Source: CALZJC01 sp963781065
GTDB taxonomy: Bacteria; Acidobacteriota; Thermoanaerobaculia; Multivoradales; JAHEKO01
DNA: 64,000 bases
NCBI GenBank assembly: GCA_963781065.1
Contig: CAWAET010000012.1
Location: forward strand, 56,776-120,775
Direction: 5' to 3'
Shown here: positions 15,562 to 23,522 of the stretch, piece by piece
How positions within the stretch are numbered: position 1 is the stretch's first letter
How the letters are laid out: every line of letters begins with the position of its first letter
Program-made: the position numbers and the translations under genes
The notes under the pieces: model-generated
What the model saw: the letters and a program-made list of their open reading frames with translations, nothing else
What the model was told of the DNA's origin: nothing
The model's database searches: none

Positions 15562-17660
15562 ACCATGTCGAGCTGCAACCGGTAGCGCCCGGGCTTCTCG
15601 GGGGCCAGGACGTAGGGATCGATCGCGACCTCCTCGCCTGCCGCGACCGGGCCCTCCAGGTCGTTCCTCGCCCCCTCGAAGACCACCGTCTCGCCGCTCT
15701 CGTCGAGCCAGTGATAGGCCAGCTTGACCCGGCCGCCGGGGCCCGAGGGCCAGGCCTCGGCGCTGGCGTTGCGCAGCCGAGCAACGCCAGCGAACGGCTC
15801 CTTGCTGACCTCGACCGTCGCGGGGAACGAGCACTCCAGCCACTCGACGTCCCAGATCGGGAGCTCGAGGGCGGCCGGCTCGCCGAGGTAGACGAGGGCG
15901 GCCCCGACGTGGAAGCTCCGCGTCGAGAAGCCGCGCTTCGAGGTGACCGTGAAGTCGTAGACGTAGAGCGGCCTGCCCTCCTCGTGGCGCACCTGGCTGG
16001 GGCCGGAAGGACGCAGGGTGACGGTCTCGATTCCGGGCTCGTTGCCGAACCGGACCTCGGCCCTCGAGCCCGGTAGGCCCAGCCGCACGATGTTCCGCGC
16101 CACCGGGCTGCGCACCCGGAAGACCGCCTCGGAGATCGGCTCTTCGCTGAAGATCCACAGCCGCACCTCGGTGTTGCCGTGGAACCACATCTCGTCGCCG
16201 CTGGTCTGGAACTGATCGGCCCGCCCCCAGAACCACTTACCCAGCTGCCCGGTGCCCCAGTAGCCGGGGATCTGGCTGCGGATGCTGAGCTCGACCGGGA
16301 ACAGCGCGAACGGCTTGTGCCGCACGTGCGCCTGCAGGGTCGGCCGGTGCACCGGCGCGCCGAACGGGGTGAACACCAGGCTGCCGGCCAGCAGCCCGCC
16401 GGCGGCGTAGCCCAGGGCGGTGAGCCCGGCCGGCGCCACCCGCGCCACCAGGAAGAGAAAACCGGGGTAGACGTTGATGTAGTAGCGGTTGCCGACAAAG
16501 CCGCCGCCACCGTGCCAGTTGAACGGGATCCACAGCAGGAAGACCAGCGCCACGCCGACCAGCGACGCCAGCAGCAGCCAGCGGGCCGCCGATCGCCGCC
16601 GGTGGAGCAGGAACAGCAGCAGCGACAGCAGCGCGAACGGGCCGTAGACGAACAGCCCGGTGTGGCGCCCGAAGGCGAAGTAGCGGAGGTTCTCGGGCAG
16701 CTCGCCCAGCTTGCCGGTCGGCGCGGCCAGGATCCACCACCAGGAGCCGGCGTTGGTGGTCTGCGACGGCGCCGCGAGCGGCACCTCGGGCGGCATGAAG
16801 TCGGCGTTGGGAACGTTCCAGCCGCGCCGGTTGACGCCGAGATAGGCCGAGGCCTTGCCGGTCATGACCAGCGAGACGCCGGCCACCAGCCCGCCGGCCA
16901 GGAGCGCCCCGGCGCAGAAGCGCACCACCCCGCGCCAGCTCTGGCGCCGCAGGAAGACCCACAGCGGCGCCACCGCCATCAGGGCCAGCATCGGCTTGTT
17001 GTAGACCGCCGGGGCGAGGCAGGCCGCCGACCAGAACGGCCGGGCGGTCTCGCCAAGCAGCCACCGCCAGCGCCGGCCCAGCGCCTCGCGCGCCGGGTCG
17101 GCGGGCCTCAAGGCGAGATAGAGCGAGGCGGTCACCCCGGCCATGTTGAACAGCTCGGGGTGCAGCCAGAAGACGTAGGCGAAGGTCGAGCTGAGGAAGA
17201 AGAAGCCGGCCGAGTAGGCCACCGCCAGCGCGTCGGGGTTGAACTGCCGCAGGTAGGAGGCCCCCATCCAGATCATCGCCATCAGCAGCAGCATGTTGAA
17301 CGAGACCATGCCGTTGGCCCCGGCGAGGCCGGCGAACGGCGCCGCGAACAGCGAGTAGATGTAGGGCTTGCCGTAGTAGACGGTGCGCCAGCCGTCCTCG
17401 GTCATCAGGATCAGGTTCCTCACCGTCAGGTAGGGGAACTCGTCGAACAGCCGCTCGGCGTCGTTCGGCGTGAAGCGCAGGTCGCCGTCGCGGGCCAGGC
17501 TGAGCGCCGCCAGGTAGTAGGCCGGCTCGTCCGACTTGAGGCTGACCGGCAGCCCCGGCTTGCTGATCGCCAGGGGGAAGAGGACCAGCGCCAGACCCAG
17601 CCAGAGCAGCGCCTGGCGTGCACCGCCGCCGAGGGTCGCTACAGCGGGAGAGGAGTTCAT
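15453..17660 (-). CDS. GT-C type membrane glycosyltransferase with C-terminal beta domain
   Basis: A 735-residue protein with about ten transmembrane helices in the first 450 residues and a long beta-rich periplasmic C-terminal domain ending in a domain like GRYRLQLDMVYEFVGWFSE. The first loop carries SDEPAYYLAALSLARDGDL, matching the acidic pair and ARDGDL motif of the transferase at 11142. It probably uses a polyprenyl-phosphate sugar donor. The gene converges on the GT4 gene with a 109-bp overlap; both reading frames look genuine there because the beta domain runs through it. The ATG at 17660 has no strong ribosome site. Confidence 0.8.
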   Translation of the reverse strand: MNSSPAVATLGGGARQALLWLGLALVLFPLAISKPGLPVSLKSDEPAYYLAALSLARDGDLRFTPNDAERLFDEFPYLTVRNLILMTEDGWRTVYYGKPYIYSLFAAPFAGLAGANGMVSFNMLLLMAMIWMGASYLRQFNPDALAVAYSAGFFFLSSTFAYVFWLHPELFNMAGVTASLYLALRPADPAREALGRRWRWLLGETARPFWSAACLAPAVYNKPMLALMAVAPLWVFLRRQSWRGVVRFCAGALLAGGLVAGVSLVMTGKASAYLGVNRRGWNVPNADFMPPEVPLAAPSQTTNAGSWWWILAAPTGKLGELPENLRYFAFGRHTGLFVYGPFALLSLLLFLLHRRRSAARWLLLASLVGVALVFLLWIPFNWHGGGGFVGNRYYINVYPGFLFLVARVAPAGLTALGYAAGGLLAGSLVFTPFGAPVHRPTLQAHVRHKPFALFPVELSIRSQIPGYWGTGQLGKWFWGRADQFQTSGDEMWFHGNTEVRLWIFSEEPISEAVFRVRSPVARNIVRLGLPGSRAEVRFGNEPGIETVTLRPSGPSQVRHEEGRPLYVYDFTVTSKRGFSTRSFHVGAALVYLGEPAALELPIWDVEWLECSFPATVEVSKEPFAGVARLRNASAEAWPSGPGGRVKLAYHWLDESGETVVFEGARNDLEGPVAAGEEVAIDPYVLAPEKPGRYRLQLDMVYEFVGWFSERGASTCEAEVEVVPAPSPASSSQSSR

Positions 17661-17758
17661 CGGGGCGGAGGGGTCGTGCCGCCGAGGCGGCTGAGGTTCT
17701 TCCGTGGGCGTCGAGCGCCGGGAGCCGGCCGGGCCGCAGCCTGTGCAGCGAGTCTAGC

Positions 17759-18631
17759 CTACCCTTCCCCCGGCGCCTCGGAGCGCTCGGCGGCGATCCG
17801 CCACTCGCCGGTCTCCTCGACCAGCAGCAGGCTCTTGCGCACCACGTCGGAGTAGTCGGGCGAGACGTAGGTCTGCAGGAAGCTCGCCTCGGCCCGGCCC
17901 TCGTCGCGGACCACGACCTCCAGGCTCTCGATCTCGACCTGGATCGACGCCGGGTCGAGGAGGCGCCGGCGGCGCAGCCGCTCCCAGTCCGGCCGGGTCA
18001 GGCCCTCGGCCGGCTCGAACCCGGCGGCGTAGCTGGCCAGGTAGGCGGCCACGTCCTGGCGCGCCCAGGCCGCCGCCCAGCGCCGTACCGCGGCGGCCGC
18101 CCGCGCGCCGGCGTCTGGCGGCGGCGGGGCCGCAGCGCGGAGCTCCAGCCCCGGTGGCTCGTTGGCGTCGGCGGGGGGCGCCGGTGGCTCGCTGGCTTCA
18201 GCGGGCGCCGTCGACTCGCGACCGCCAGCCGAAGCAGCCAGAGGCTCGGCGACGGCGGCCGGCGACGCGGCTCCGGTCTCGGCCGCCGCGCCGCTCTGCT
18301 TCGCCGGCGGGCCGTCTCCCGCCGCGGTTGCCGCAAGGGGCGAGTCCATGTCCGCGGCCGCGGGCATCGCCGGCTCGCTGACCGCCGCGACCGGTGACGG
18401 CGCGGAGCCGCCCCCCGGCCACAGCCGGTAGGCGAGCAGCGCCAGCGCCAGCGCCGCCAATCCGGCCAGGGCCAGCAGGGCCGTGCGCCGGCGCCGGGCC
18501 TGAGCGCGGCGCAGCTCCTCCGCCTGACTCTGCTGCAGCCGCCACAGCTCGTCGTGATCCACCCACGCCACCTCCCCGTCCGGCCGGCGCGCCTTGTACA
18601 GCCGGCGGTCTTCGTCGGGGTTCTCGCTCAT
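17759..18631 (-). CDS. Single-pass membrane protein with NTF2/Cds6-like C-terminal domain
   Basis: About 290 residues from the ATG at 18631. The N-terminal cytoplasmic segment (LYKARRPDGEVAWVDHDELWRL) is followed by an Arg-rich stop and one transmembrane helix near 65-85. A long Ala/Pro-rich linker then leads to a C-terminal domain with AAWARQDVAAYLASYA, LVVRDEGRAEASFLQTY and TGEWRIAAE. That last pattern is the NTF2-like fold seen in Cds6/L,D-transpeptidase-associated proteins acting in the envelope. A longer in-frame extension to 18760 would overlap the next gene and was not chosen. The function is unproven. Confidence 0.75.
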   Translation of the reverse strand: MSENPDEDRRLYKARRPDGEVAWVDHDELWRLQQSQAEELRRAQARRRRTALLALAGLAALALALLAYRLWPGGGSAPSPVAAVSEPAMPAAADMDSPLAATAAGDGPPAKQSGAAAETGAASPAAVAEPLAASAGGRESTAPAEASEPPAPPADANEPPGLELRAAAPPPPDAGARAAAAVRRWAAAWARQDVAAYLASYAAGFEPAEGLTRPDWERLRRRRLLDPASIQVEIESLEVVVRDEGRAEASFLQTYVSPDYSDVVRKSLLLVEETGEWRIAAERSEAPGEG

Positions 18632-18657
18632 CGGCCCGCTCGGCTCACCGCCGCGGC

Positions 18658-19609
18658 TCAGTGGCCGGGGCCAAAGTTCTTCTCGCCCGCCCGGACCGCC
18701 AGCGGCAGCCGGTTGCCGGGTGGCGGCAGCGGGCAGGTGGCGTAGGGCGTGAAGACGCATGGCGGGTTGTAGGCCTTGTTGAAGTCGACGCGCAGCCGGC
18801 CTTCGGCGTCGGGCGGGCCGACATAGAGGAAGCGCCCGCCGCCGTAGGTCTCCTCACCGTTGGTCTCGTCGCCGAAGACCAGGAACAGCTCGCCCTCGGG
18901 CGGGCCGAGCGGCGCCAGCGACTGCTCGGCGCCGGCCAGCGAGAAGACCACCCGGCCGTGGCTGGGCTGTTCGGAGACGTCGCCCGTGATGTCGGGGACC
19001 GGGATCATTCGGGGCTCGGCAAACGGCTCGAACCGGGCCTCGAGGCGCCAGGCGGGATCCACCGGATAGTGGTCGATGCCGGTGAACTCGCGCAGCACCT
19101 CGCTCTCCGCGTCCTTGAGGCGCACGCCCACCCGTTCGCCGCGCTCGATGACGTAGAAGCTCAGGCTGCGGTGCTCGAGCACCGTCGGCTTGCCGCCGGC
19201 GTCGCTCACCAGGTCGAGGCTCAAGACCGGCCCGCCGGCGTGGCTGACCACCACGCCCGGCGCGGCCACGAAACGAACCTGCCGGCCGCTCGTTGCAGAC
19301 GCCGAGGTGCGGATCCGCCTTGCCGGCCGGAAAGACGAGATCGCTCGCCGGGTCGGCGCCCAGAGAGTTGACGCCCTCGTCGAGCCAGTAGAGACCCGCC
19401 AGCGACAGCCAGCCGTCCGGCTGCCGCAGCCTCTCCATGCGCTCGGCGCGCCAGCTCTCGACCTCCGCCAGGTACCCGGGCTCGGCCGGCCCCACGGAGG
19501 CGGCCGGCGGCGGGGGATCAGCCGGCGGCGCGGACATCGGCGGAGGCTGATCCTCGCCGGCGCAGGCGAGCGCCGGCAGGATCGCCCAGACCAGCCGCTG
19601 GCGCTTCAC
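18658..19609 (-). pseudogene. DUF1684 lipoprotein, interrupted by a one-base frameshift
   Basis: Two reading frames together make a complete DUF1684 protein of about 316 residues. The N-terminal part starts at a GTG (19609) that overlaps the DinB stop as GTGA. It has a short lipoprotein-like signal (LACAGE) and the typical WRAERMERLRQPDGWLSLAG opening up to KADPHLG. The frame then shifts by one surplus base near 19300, and the C-terminal part continues with RFVAAPGVVV, DFNKAYNPPC, FTPYATCPLPPPGNRLPL and AGEK. All family motifs are present, so it is either a sequencing error or a very recent lesion. The biochemical role of DUF1684 is not known to me. Confidence 0.8.
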
Positions 19610-20184
19610 GACCCGCCGCTCGAGGGGGGCTCGCGGTCGTCGAGCACCGGTATGTAGACCCGCCAGGCGCCGACCGCGGCGCGGTACCGCTTGGCCATCA
19701 CCCGGGCGATCTGGGCGATGTGCCCCAGGTCGTGGACGGCCCAGGTCGCCAGCAGCTCGCCCAGGGTGACGCCGCCCAGCTCGGGATGCCGGCCGGTCCG
19801 CGCCAGCTCCGCCGGTCCCAGCTCGAAGCCCCGCAGCGTCTCCAGGTTGCGCCGCCGCAGGTCGGCGAACTCGTCCAGCAGCTCGTCGAGCTCGCGGCCC
19901 TTGCTGATCTCGAACTGGGCAAAGCGGTCGAACGGGTCGAACGCCCGGCTCTCGCCGTGCTCGAGGATGATCCGCGCCCGGGCGATCCAGTCGGTCCGCT
20001 CGCCGTGGATCAGGTGGCCGACGATGTCGAAGGCGTTCCAGGTCTCGGGGCCCTCGTCGGCCTCGATCCAGGCCGGCGGCAAGCCCGAGAGCCAGCCGCG
20101 CAAGACCGCGGGCGTGCGCTCGAGCACCGCCAGCGCCTCGTCGAGATCGAAGGTCGTCGGGTCCAGATTCTGGTTGATGGCCAT
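19606..20184 (-). CDS. DinB-like superfamily protein
   Basis: 192 residues forming the four-helix DinB/YfiT-like fold. It has a typical WNAFDIVGHLIHGERTDW segment, with the first His of the metal site, and WAVHDLGHIAQIARVMAKRY near the C-terminus, carrying the two other His ligands. Members are metal-dependent, thiol-linked transferases or uncharacterised. The ATG at 20184 is preceded directly by GGAGG. It is translationally coupled to the DUF1684 gene by a GTGA overlap, so both are expressed together. Confidence 0.85.
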   Translation of the reverse strand: MAINQNLDPTTFDLDEALAVLERTPAVLRGWLSGLPPAWIEADEGPETWNAFDIVGHLIHGERTDWIARARIILEHGESRAFDPFDRFAQFEISKGRELDELLDEFADLRRRNLETLRGFELGPAELARTGRHPELGGVTLGELLATWAVHDLGHIAQIARVMAKRYRAAVGAWRVYIPVLDDREPPSSGGS

Positions 20185-20387
20185 CCTCCGAGGCTGGTCG
20201 GCGCCGGCCGACGACCGGCCGGCGTGCCGGGTCCGGTGGCATTGTAGCCGCCGCGCCCAAGCCAGCCACCGACTGCCCCTCCGAGAGGGGTCCTCCGAGT
20301 CCAGGTGCTGCCAAGCGGATCTCGACGCGGTCGTCGCCAATGCCAGCACCGGTTCCCTGAGCCGGCCCGAGACACCAGCAGTGGAGA

Positions 20388-20393
20388 TAGACT
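20388..20393 (+). promoter_or_regulatory. -10 like hexamer, leaderless-type
   Basis: TAGACT ends 9 nt before the ATG at 20403. No ribosome-binding site lies between them. Confidence 0.5.
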
Positions 20394-20402
20394 GCGCCGG
20401 CC

Positions 20403-21791
20403 ATGACGAGACCACGACTTCAGACGCTCATCGCCGCCGGTGCCCTCGCTGCCCTGGCGGGTCTCAGCGCCACCCGCGCCACGGCGGGCAACTGGCCGTC
20501 GTTCCGCGGCCCGGGCGCCAGCGGCCTCGGCGACGGCGACCCGGTGACCGAATGGGACCTCGCCAGCGGCGCCAACCTGCTCTGGAAGACCGCCATTCCG
20601 GGGCTCAGCCACTCCAGCCCGGTGATCTGGGGCGATCGCATCTTCGTCACCACCGCGGTGCCCGAAACCGGCGACTCGCAGCTCAAGGTGGGCCTCTATG
20701 GCGACATCGCGCCGCACGAGGACGACCGGGCGCACGCCTTCAAGCTGCTTGCCATCGACAAACACAGCGGCGAGGTCCTGTGGGAACGGACCGCCCACGT
20801 GGGCGTGCCGCGCGTCAAGCGCCACCCCAAGGCGAGCCACGCCAACTCGACCCCCGCCACCGACGGCGATCGGATCGTGGCTTTCTTCGGCTCCGAGGGC
20901 CTTTACGCCTACGACATGGACGGCGAGCTGCTGTGGCAGAAGGACCTCGGCGTCCTCGACTCGGGCTTCTTCCAGGTGCCGACGGCGCAGTGGGGCTTCG
21001 CCAGCTCGCCGGTCCTCCACGACGGCAAGGTGATCGTCCAGGCGACGTCCAGAAGGGCTCGTTCATCGCCGCCTTCGAGCGCCGCCGACGGCCGCGAGCT
21101 GTGGCGCACGCCGCGGGACGAGGTGCCGACCTGGAGCACCCCCTCGGTGATGCCCTACAGCGGCGGCGAGCAGGCCTCGCTGCAGGTGGTTGCCAACGGC
21201 TGGAAGCACATCGGCGGCTACGATCTCGAGACCGGCCGCGAGCTGTGGAAGCTCACCGGCGGCGGCGACATCCCGGTGCCGACCCCGGTTCACGCCGACG
21301 GCCGGATCGTCATCACCAGCGCCCACGGCGCCCAGCGGCCGATCTATGTCCTCGCCACCGGCGCCCGCGGCGAGATCACCACCGAGAGCCCGGCGATGCT
21401 CTGGTCGGAACCGCGCGCCGGCAACTACATGCAGACGCCCCTGCTCCACGACGGGCTCGGCTACTTCTGCCTCGACAGCGGCGTCTTCAGCATCTTCGAC
21501 ATGGCGACCGGCGAGCGCCTCGTTCAGCAGCGTCTCGGCGGCGGCGGCGGCTTCACCGCCTCGCCGGTGGCCGCCGGCGGCAAGCTCTACATCACCTCCG
21601 AGCAGGGCGAGACGCACGTCCTGGCGCTCGGCCGCGAGTACGCCCCGCTGGCCGTCAACGAGCTGGGTGAGACCGTGATGTCGACCCCGGCGATCGCCGA
21701 CGGGGTGCTCTACTTCCGGGCCCGCCACCACCTGTTCGCCATCGGCGCGCCGCCGGCCGGCGGCGCCGAAGAAGCCGACACCGGCCGCTAG
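20403..21791 (+). CDS. Exported PQQ-binding-like beta-propeller protein, internally frame-distorted
   Basis: A 462-residue protein with a signal peptide (hydrophobic run ending in ATAG near residue 24). Propeller blades include NWPSFRGPGASGLG, HSGEVLWERT, DGELLWQKDL, TGRELWKLTG and TSEQGETHVLAL, as in exported quinoprotein-like proteins. Between 21044 and 21080 the frame reads an atypical Ser/Arg/Pro stretch, while the neighbouring frame reads DVQKGSFIAAFE, the usual blade motif. One lost base near 21043 and one extra base near 21080 would explain it. The flanking frame is intact, so a full-length product is still made. Confidence 0.85.
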   Translation: MTRPRLQTLIAAGALAALAGLSATRATAGNWPSFRGPGASGLGDGDPVTEWDLASGANLLWKTAIPGLSHSSPVIWGDRIFVTTAVPETGDSQLKVGLYGDIAPHEDDRAHAFKLLAIDKHSGEVLWERTAHVGVPRVKRHPKASHANSTPATDGDRIVAFFGSEGLYAYDMDGELLWQKDLGVLDSGFFQVPTAQWGFASSPVLHDGKVIVQATSRRARSSPPSSAADGRELWRTPRDEVPTWSTPSVMPYSGGEQASLQVVANGWKHIGGYDLETGRELWKLTGGGDIPVPTPVHADGRIVITSAHGAQRPIYVLATGARGEITTESPAMLWSEPRAGNYMQTPLLHDGLGYFCLDSGVFSIFDMATGERLVQQRLGGGGGFTASPVAAGGKLYITSEQGETHVLALGREYAPLAVNELGETVMSTPAIADGVLYFRARHHLFAIGAPPAGGAEEADTGR

Positions 21792-22019
21792 GCTAGAGCG
21801 CCGCGGGCAGGTCCCGGTCGAAACGGTTCTCGCGCAGCCGCGACCGGCGCCTGAGGCTGGATCGCCACAGCTCGAGCGCCCCGGAGGCCCCGACCCCACC
21901 GTGCTGTCGGGCAGGTGCTCGACGGGTGACCGCCTGGCCGGTCTGCAGCCCGCCGACGCCGTCCACCAATTTGGGAGAACGCGTAAACAGCCAGCCGGGT
22001 CTGTCTATACTCATCGGCG
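21792..22019. other. Gene-free stretch before the transporter remnant
   Basis: About 230 bp between the propeller gene and the readable part of the SLC13 remnant. I see no gene, RNA or repeat here. It may hold unrecognisable 5' parts of the decayed transporter. Confidence 0.4.
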
Positions 22020-22255
22020 GTGACTCTGGCCATCGGTCTTGTCCTGGCCGCCTGGGCCTCTCGTCCCATGCTCTGCTCATGACCGTCGCCATCGGCGCCT
22101 TCCTGAGCCCCGTGGGCCACCCGGTCAACCTGCTGGTGATGGGCGTCGGCGGCTACCGGTTCACCGACTACGCGCGGGTGGGGCTGCCGTTGCTGGTGGT
22201 GGTGTTCCTGATCGCGGTGCTGTTGCTGCCGGTGCTGTGGCCGGTGGGTGGCTGA
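22020..22255 (+). pseudogene. Remnant of an SLC13-type anion/dicarboxylate permease
   Basis: Only the last about 75 residues can be read. One frame gives SSAVTLAIGLVLA; after a shift near 22050 another gives RLGLSSHALLMTVAIGAF, then SPVGHPVNLLVMGVGGYRFTDYARVGLPL and a final hydrophobic helix. This is the conserved C-terminal end of SLC13/DASS transporters. The preceding nine or so helices are missing. There is no start codon with a ribosome site, so I regard it as a decayed fragment. Confidence 0.7.
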
Positions 22256-22261
22256 TAGCCC

Positions 22262-22834
22262 CTAGCCGCCGGCGGGCACGGCCAGATCGCTGAGGCCCAC
22301 AGAGAACTGCGAGAAAGACCCGTCGCCCTCAAACTTGTAGAAGTCGGCACTGAACGCCAGGGTCGAACCCTGGACCGGCGTGCTCCCTTCCTCGAACACG
22401 AACACCACGGTTGTGGCGCTGCCCGCGCTCAGGACCGTGTATTCACTCAGATCCCTGGCGCTTGACCTTCTCGAGATGTCCACCACGCCGCTGACCTCTT
22501 CGGCCTCCATTGAGTTCCCCTGGTCATCGATCAGCCTGGCTGGCTCGTAACCGTTCAGAGCGATGCCCACAGGTTCGTTGGTGACGTTCTCGACCCGGAG
22601 AGCCAACGTCGCCTGGCGGCCGTCCTCCGCTACGCTGACGGATCTGGCCTCGGCGCGCAGGAAGCTGTTCTGGAACTGGCGGTTTGACGAGCCCCCGATC
22701 GCCTTCCGCACGATCTGGCTGGGCACCGGGACCGTCTCCGGGACCGCCCCGAAGAGGTTGAGAAGTTCGAGCGCTGCCACCAGAGCGGACAGCGCGGATG
22801 CGGAGATGGCGACAAGTCGACCGGCGTTCTTCAT
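22262..22834 (-). CDS. Hypothetical exported or membrane-anchored protein
   Basis: 190 residues with an N-terminal hydrophobic segment (about 5-28) and a beta-rich C-terminal part. Motifs such as LALRVENVTNEPVGIAL and GSATTVVFVFEEG resemble the DUF4352-like extracellular immunoglobulin fold. Local composition is visibly less GC-rich than its neighbours, as in the toxin-antitoxin genes next to it, which suggests acquisition together. The start is supported by TAGGCT 8 nt upstream on the minus strand. I cannot assign a function. Confidence 0.65.
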   Translation of the reverse strand: MKNAGRLVAISASALSALVAALELLNLFGAVPETVPVPSQIVRKAIGGSSNRQFQNSFLRAEARSVSVAEDGRQATLALRVENVTNEPVGIALNGYEPARLIDDQGNSMEAEEVSGVVDISRRSSARDLSEYTVLSAGSATTVVFVFEEGSTPVQGSTLAFSADFYKFEGDGSFSQFSVGLSDLAVPAGG

Positions 22835-22842
22835 CGCGGCCT

Positions 22843-22848
22843 AGCCTA
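22843..22848 (-). promoter_or_regulatory. -10 like hexamer overlapping the toxin stop codon
   Basis: TAGGCT on the minus strand ends 8 nt before the ATG at 22834. Its first three bases are the TAG stop of the MazF-like gene, so promoter and stop codon share sequence. Confidence 0.45.
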
Positions 22849-23169
22849 CAGTCCCAGAACCCGCCGCACGCCGTTCTCCACCGCCTTCAGGACCGGGCGC
22901 GGCGCTCTGCCGATCTTGCGCTTCAGCCGCGACTTGTGGACCGGGCCCAGCGACTCGCACTTGGCGTGGCTGTTCCGGTCGAGGCCGGTCACGTCGGCGG
23001 AGGCTTCGATTGGCACCCGCAGGGGTCCAGGTCGCGAGGTCAGCGGAACCAGCAGGACATCGGGGCAGAGGTCGTTGACCGGGTTGATGCTGATCACCAG
23101 CGCCGGGCGCGGCTTGGGGAAGCCGGCGGGCTCGACCACCCAGATGTCGCCGCGGTCTATTCGCTCCAC
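22846..23169 (-). CDS. MazF/PemK-family toxin
   Basis: 107 residues with the family pattern: IDRGDIWVVEP at the start, PRPALVISINPVND, VLLVPLTSRPGPLRVPIEA and a C-terminal CESLGPVHKSRL motif. These form the SH3-like barrel of sequence-specific endoribonucleases that cleave mRNA when their antitoxin is lost. It overlaps the antitoxin gene by 13 nt, antitoxin first, as expected for this module. Composition is lower in GC than the flanks, in keeping with a mobile toxin-antitoxin cassette. Confidence 0.88.
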   Translation of the reverse strand: MERIDRGDIWVVEPAGFPKPRPALVISINPVNDLCPDVLLVPLTSRPGPLRVPIEASADVTGLDRNSHAKCESLGPVHKSRLKRKIGRAPRPVLKAVENGVRRVLGL

Positions 23170-23387
23170 ATCGCCTCCGAGACCGTACGCTCCCAGACCT
23201 CGCTCTCGAGCCGCTCGTCGTCATCCTCGTAGGCCTGTCCCAACTCGCGGCGGAGCTCGCGGTCGCTCTCCAGCTCACGGACCCGGCGAAGAACCCGTTC
23301 CAGTTTCTCCGAACGCGTGCGGCCGGGAAGCGAGTCGAGGAACTCGAGCAGCGGCCGATCTACGGTGGCGGAGAGCTTTCCTTTCAT
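23157..23387 (-). CDS. Antitoxin partner of the MazF-like toxin
   Basis: 76 residues, beginning MKGKLSATVDRPLLEFLDSLPG, a ribbon-helix-helix-like N-terminus that would bind DNA. A charged helical tail (SDRELRRELGQAYEDDDE) suits toxin binding. The ATG at 23387 is chosen because AAGAGG lies about 7 nt upstream; an in-frame upstream ATG would add a non-conserved stretch from the operator. It directly precedes and overlaps the toxin. Confidence 0.8.
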   Translation of the reverse strand: MKGKLSATVDRPLLEFLDSLPGRTRSEKLERVLRRVRELESDRELRRELGQAYEDDDERLESEVWERTVSEAMWSE

Positions 23388-23400
23388 GGCGTTACCTCTT

Positions 23401-23465
23401 GTACAGACTGTCCTCTGTCTTATCGGATGCTTTGTCGGATACCACAGAAGACACACTATCAGACG
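23401..23465 (-). promoter_or_regulatory. Probable autoregulated promoter/operator of the toxin-antitoxin pair
   Basis: A locally AT-richer stretch upstream of the antitoxin holds a direct repeat (tatcggat at 23421-23428, tgtcggat at 23433-23440) flanked by inverted arms TCTGT (23414-23418) and ACAGA (23444-23448). Antitoxins of this class usually repress their own operon through such repeats. The exact promoter elements were not fixed. Confidence 0.4.
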
Positions 23466-23522
23466 CCAAACCGCTTCAAAGCAGAGGATGCGCCCAGAGA
23501 GCCTTGCAGACCCTCACGCGGC

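Noticed and set aside
18632..18760. N-terminal extension of the NTF2-like protein to 18760
   Set aside because: It would overlap the DUF1684 coding end, is low-complexity, and the ATG at 18631 opens a coherent domain.
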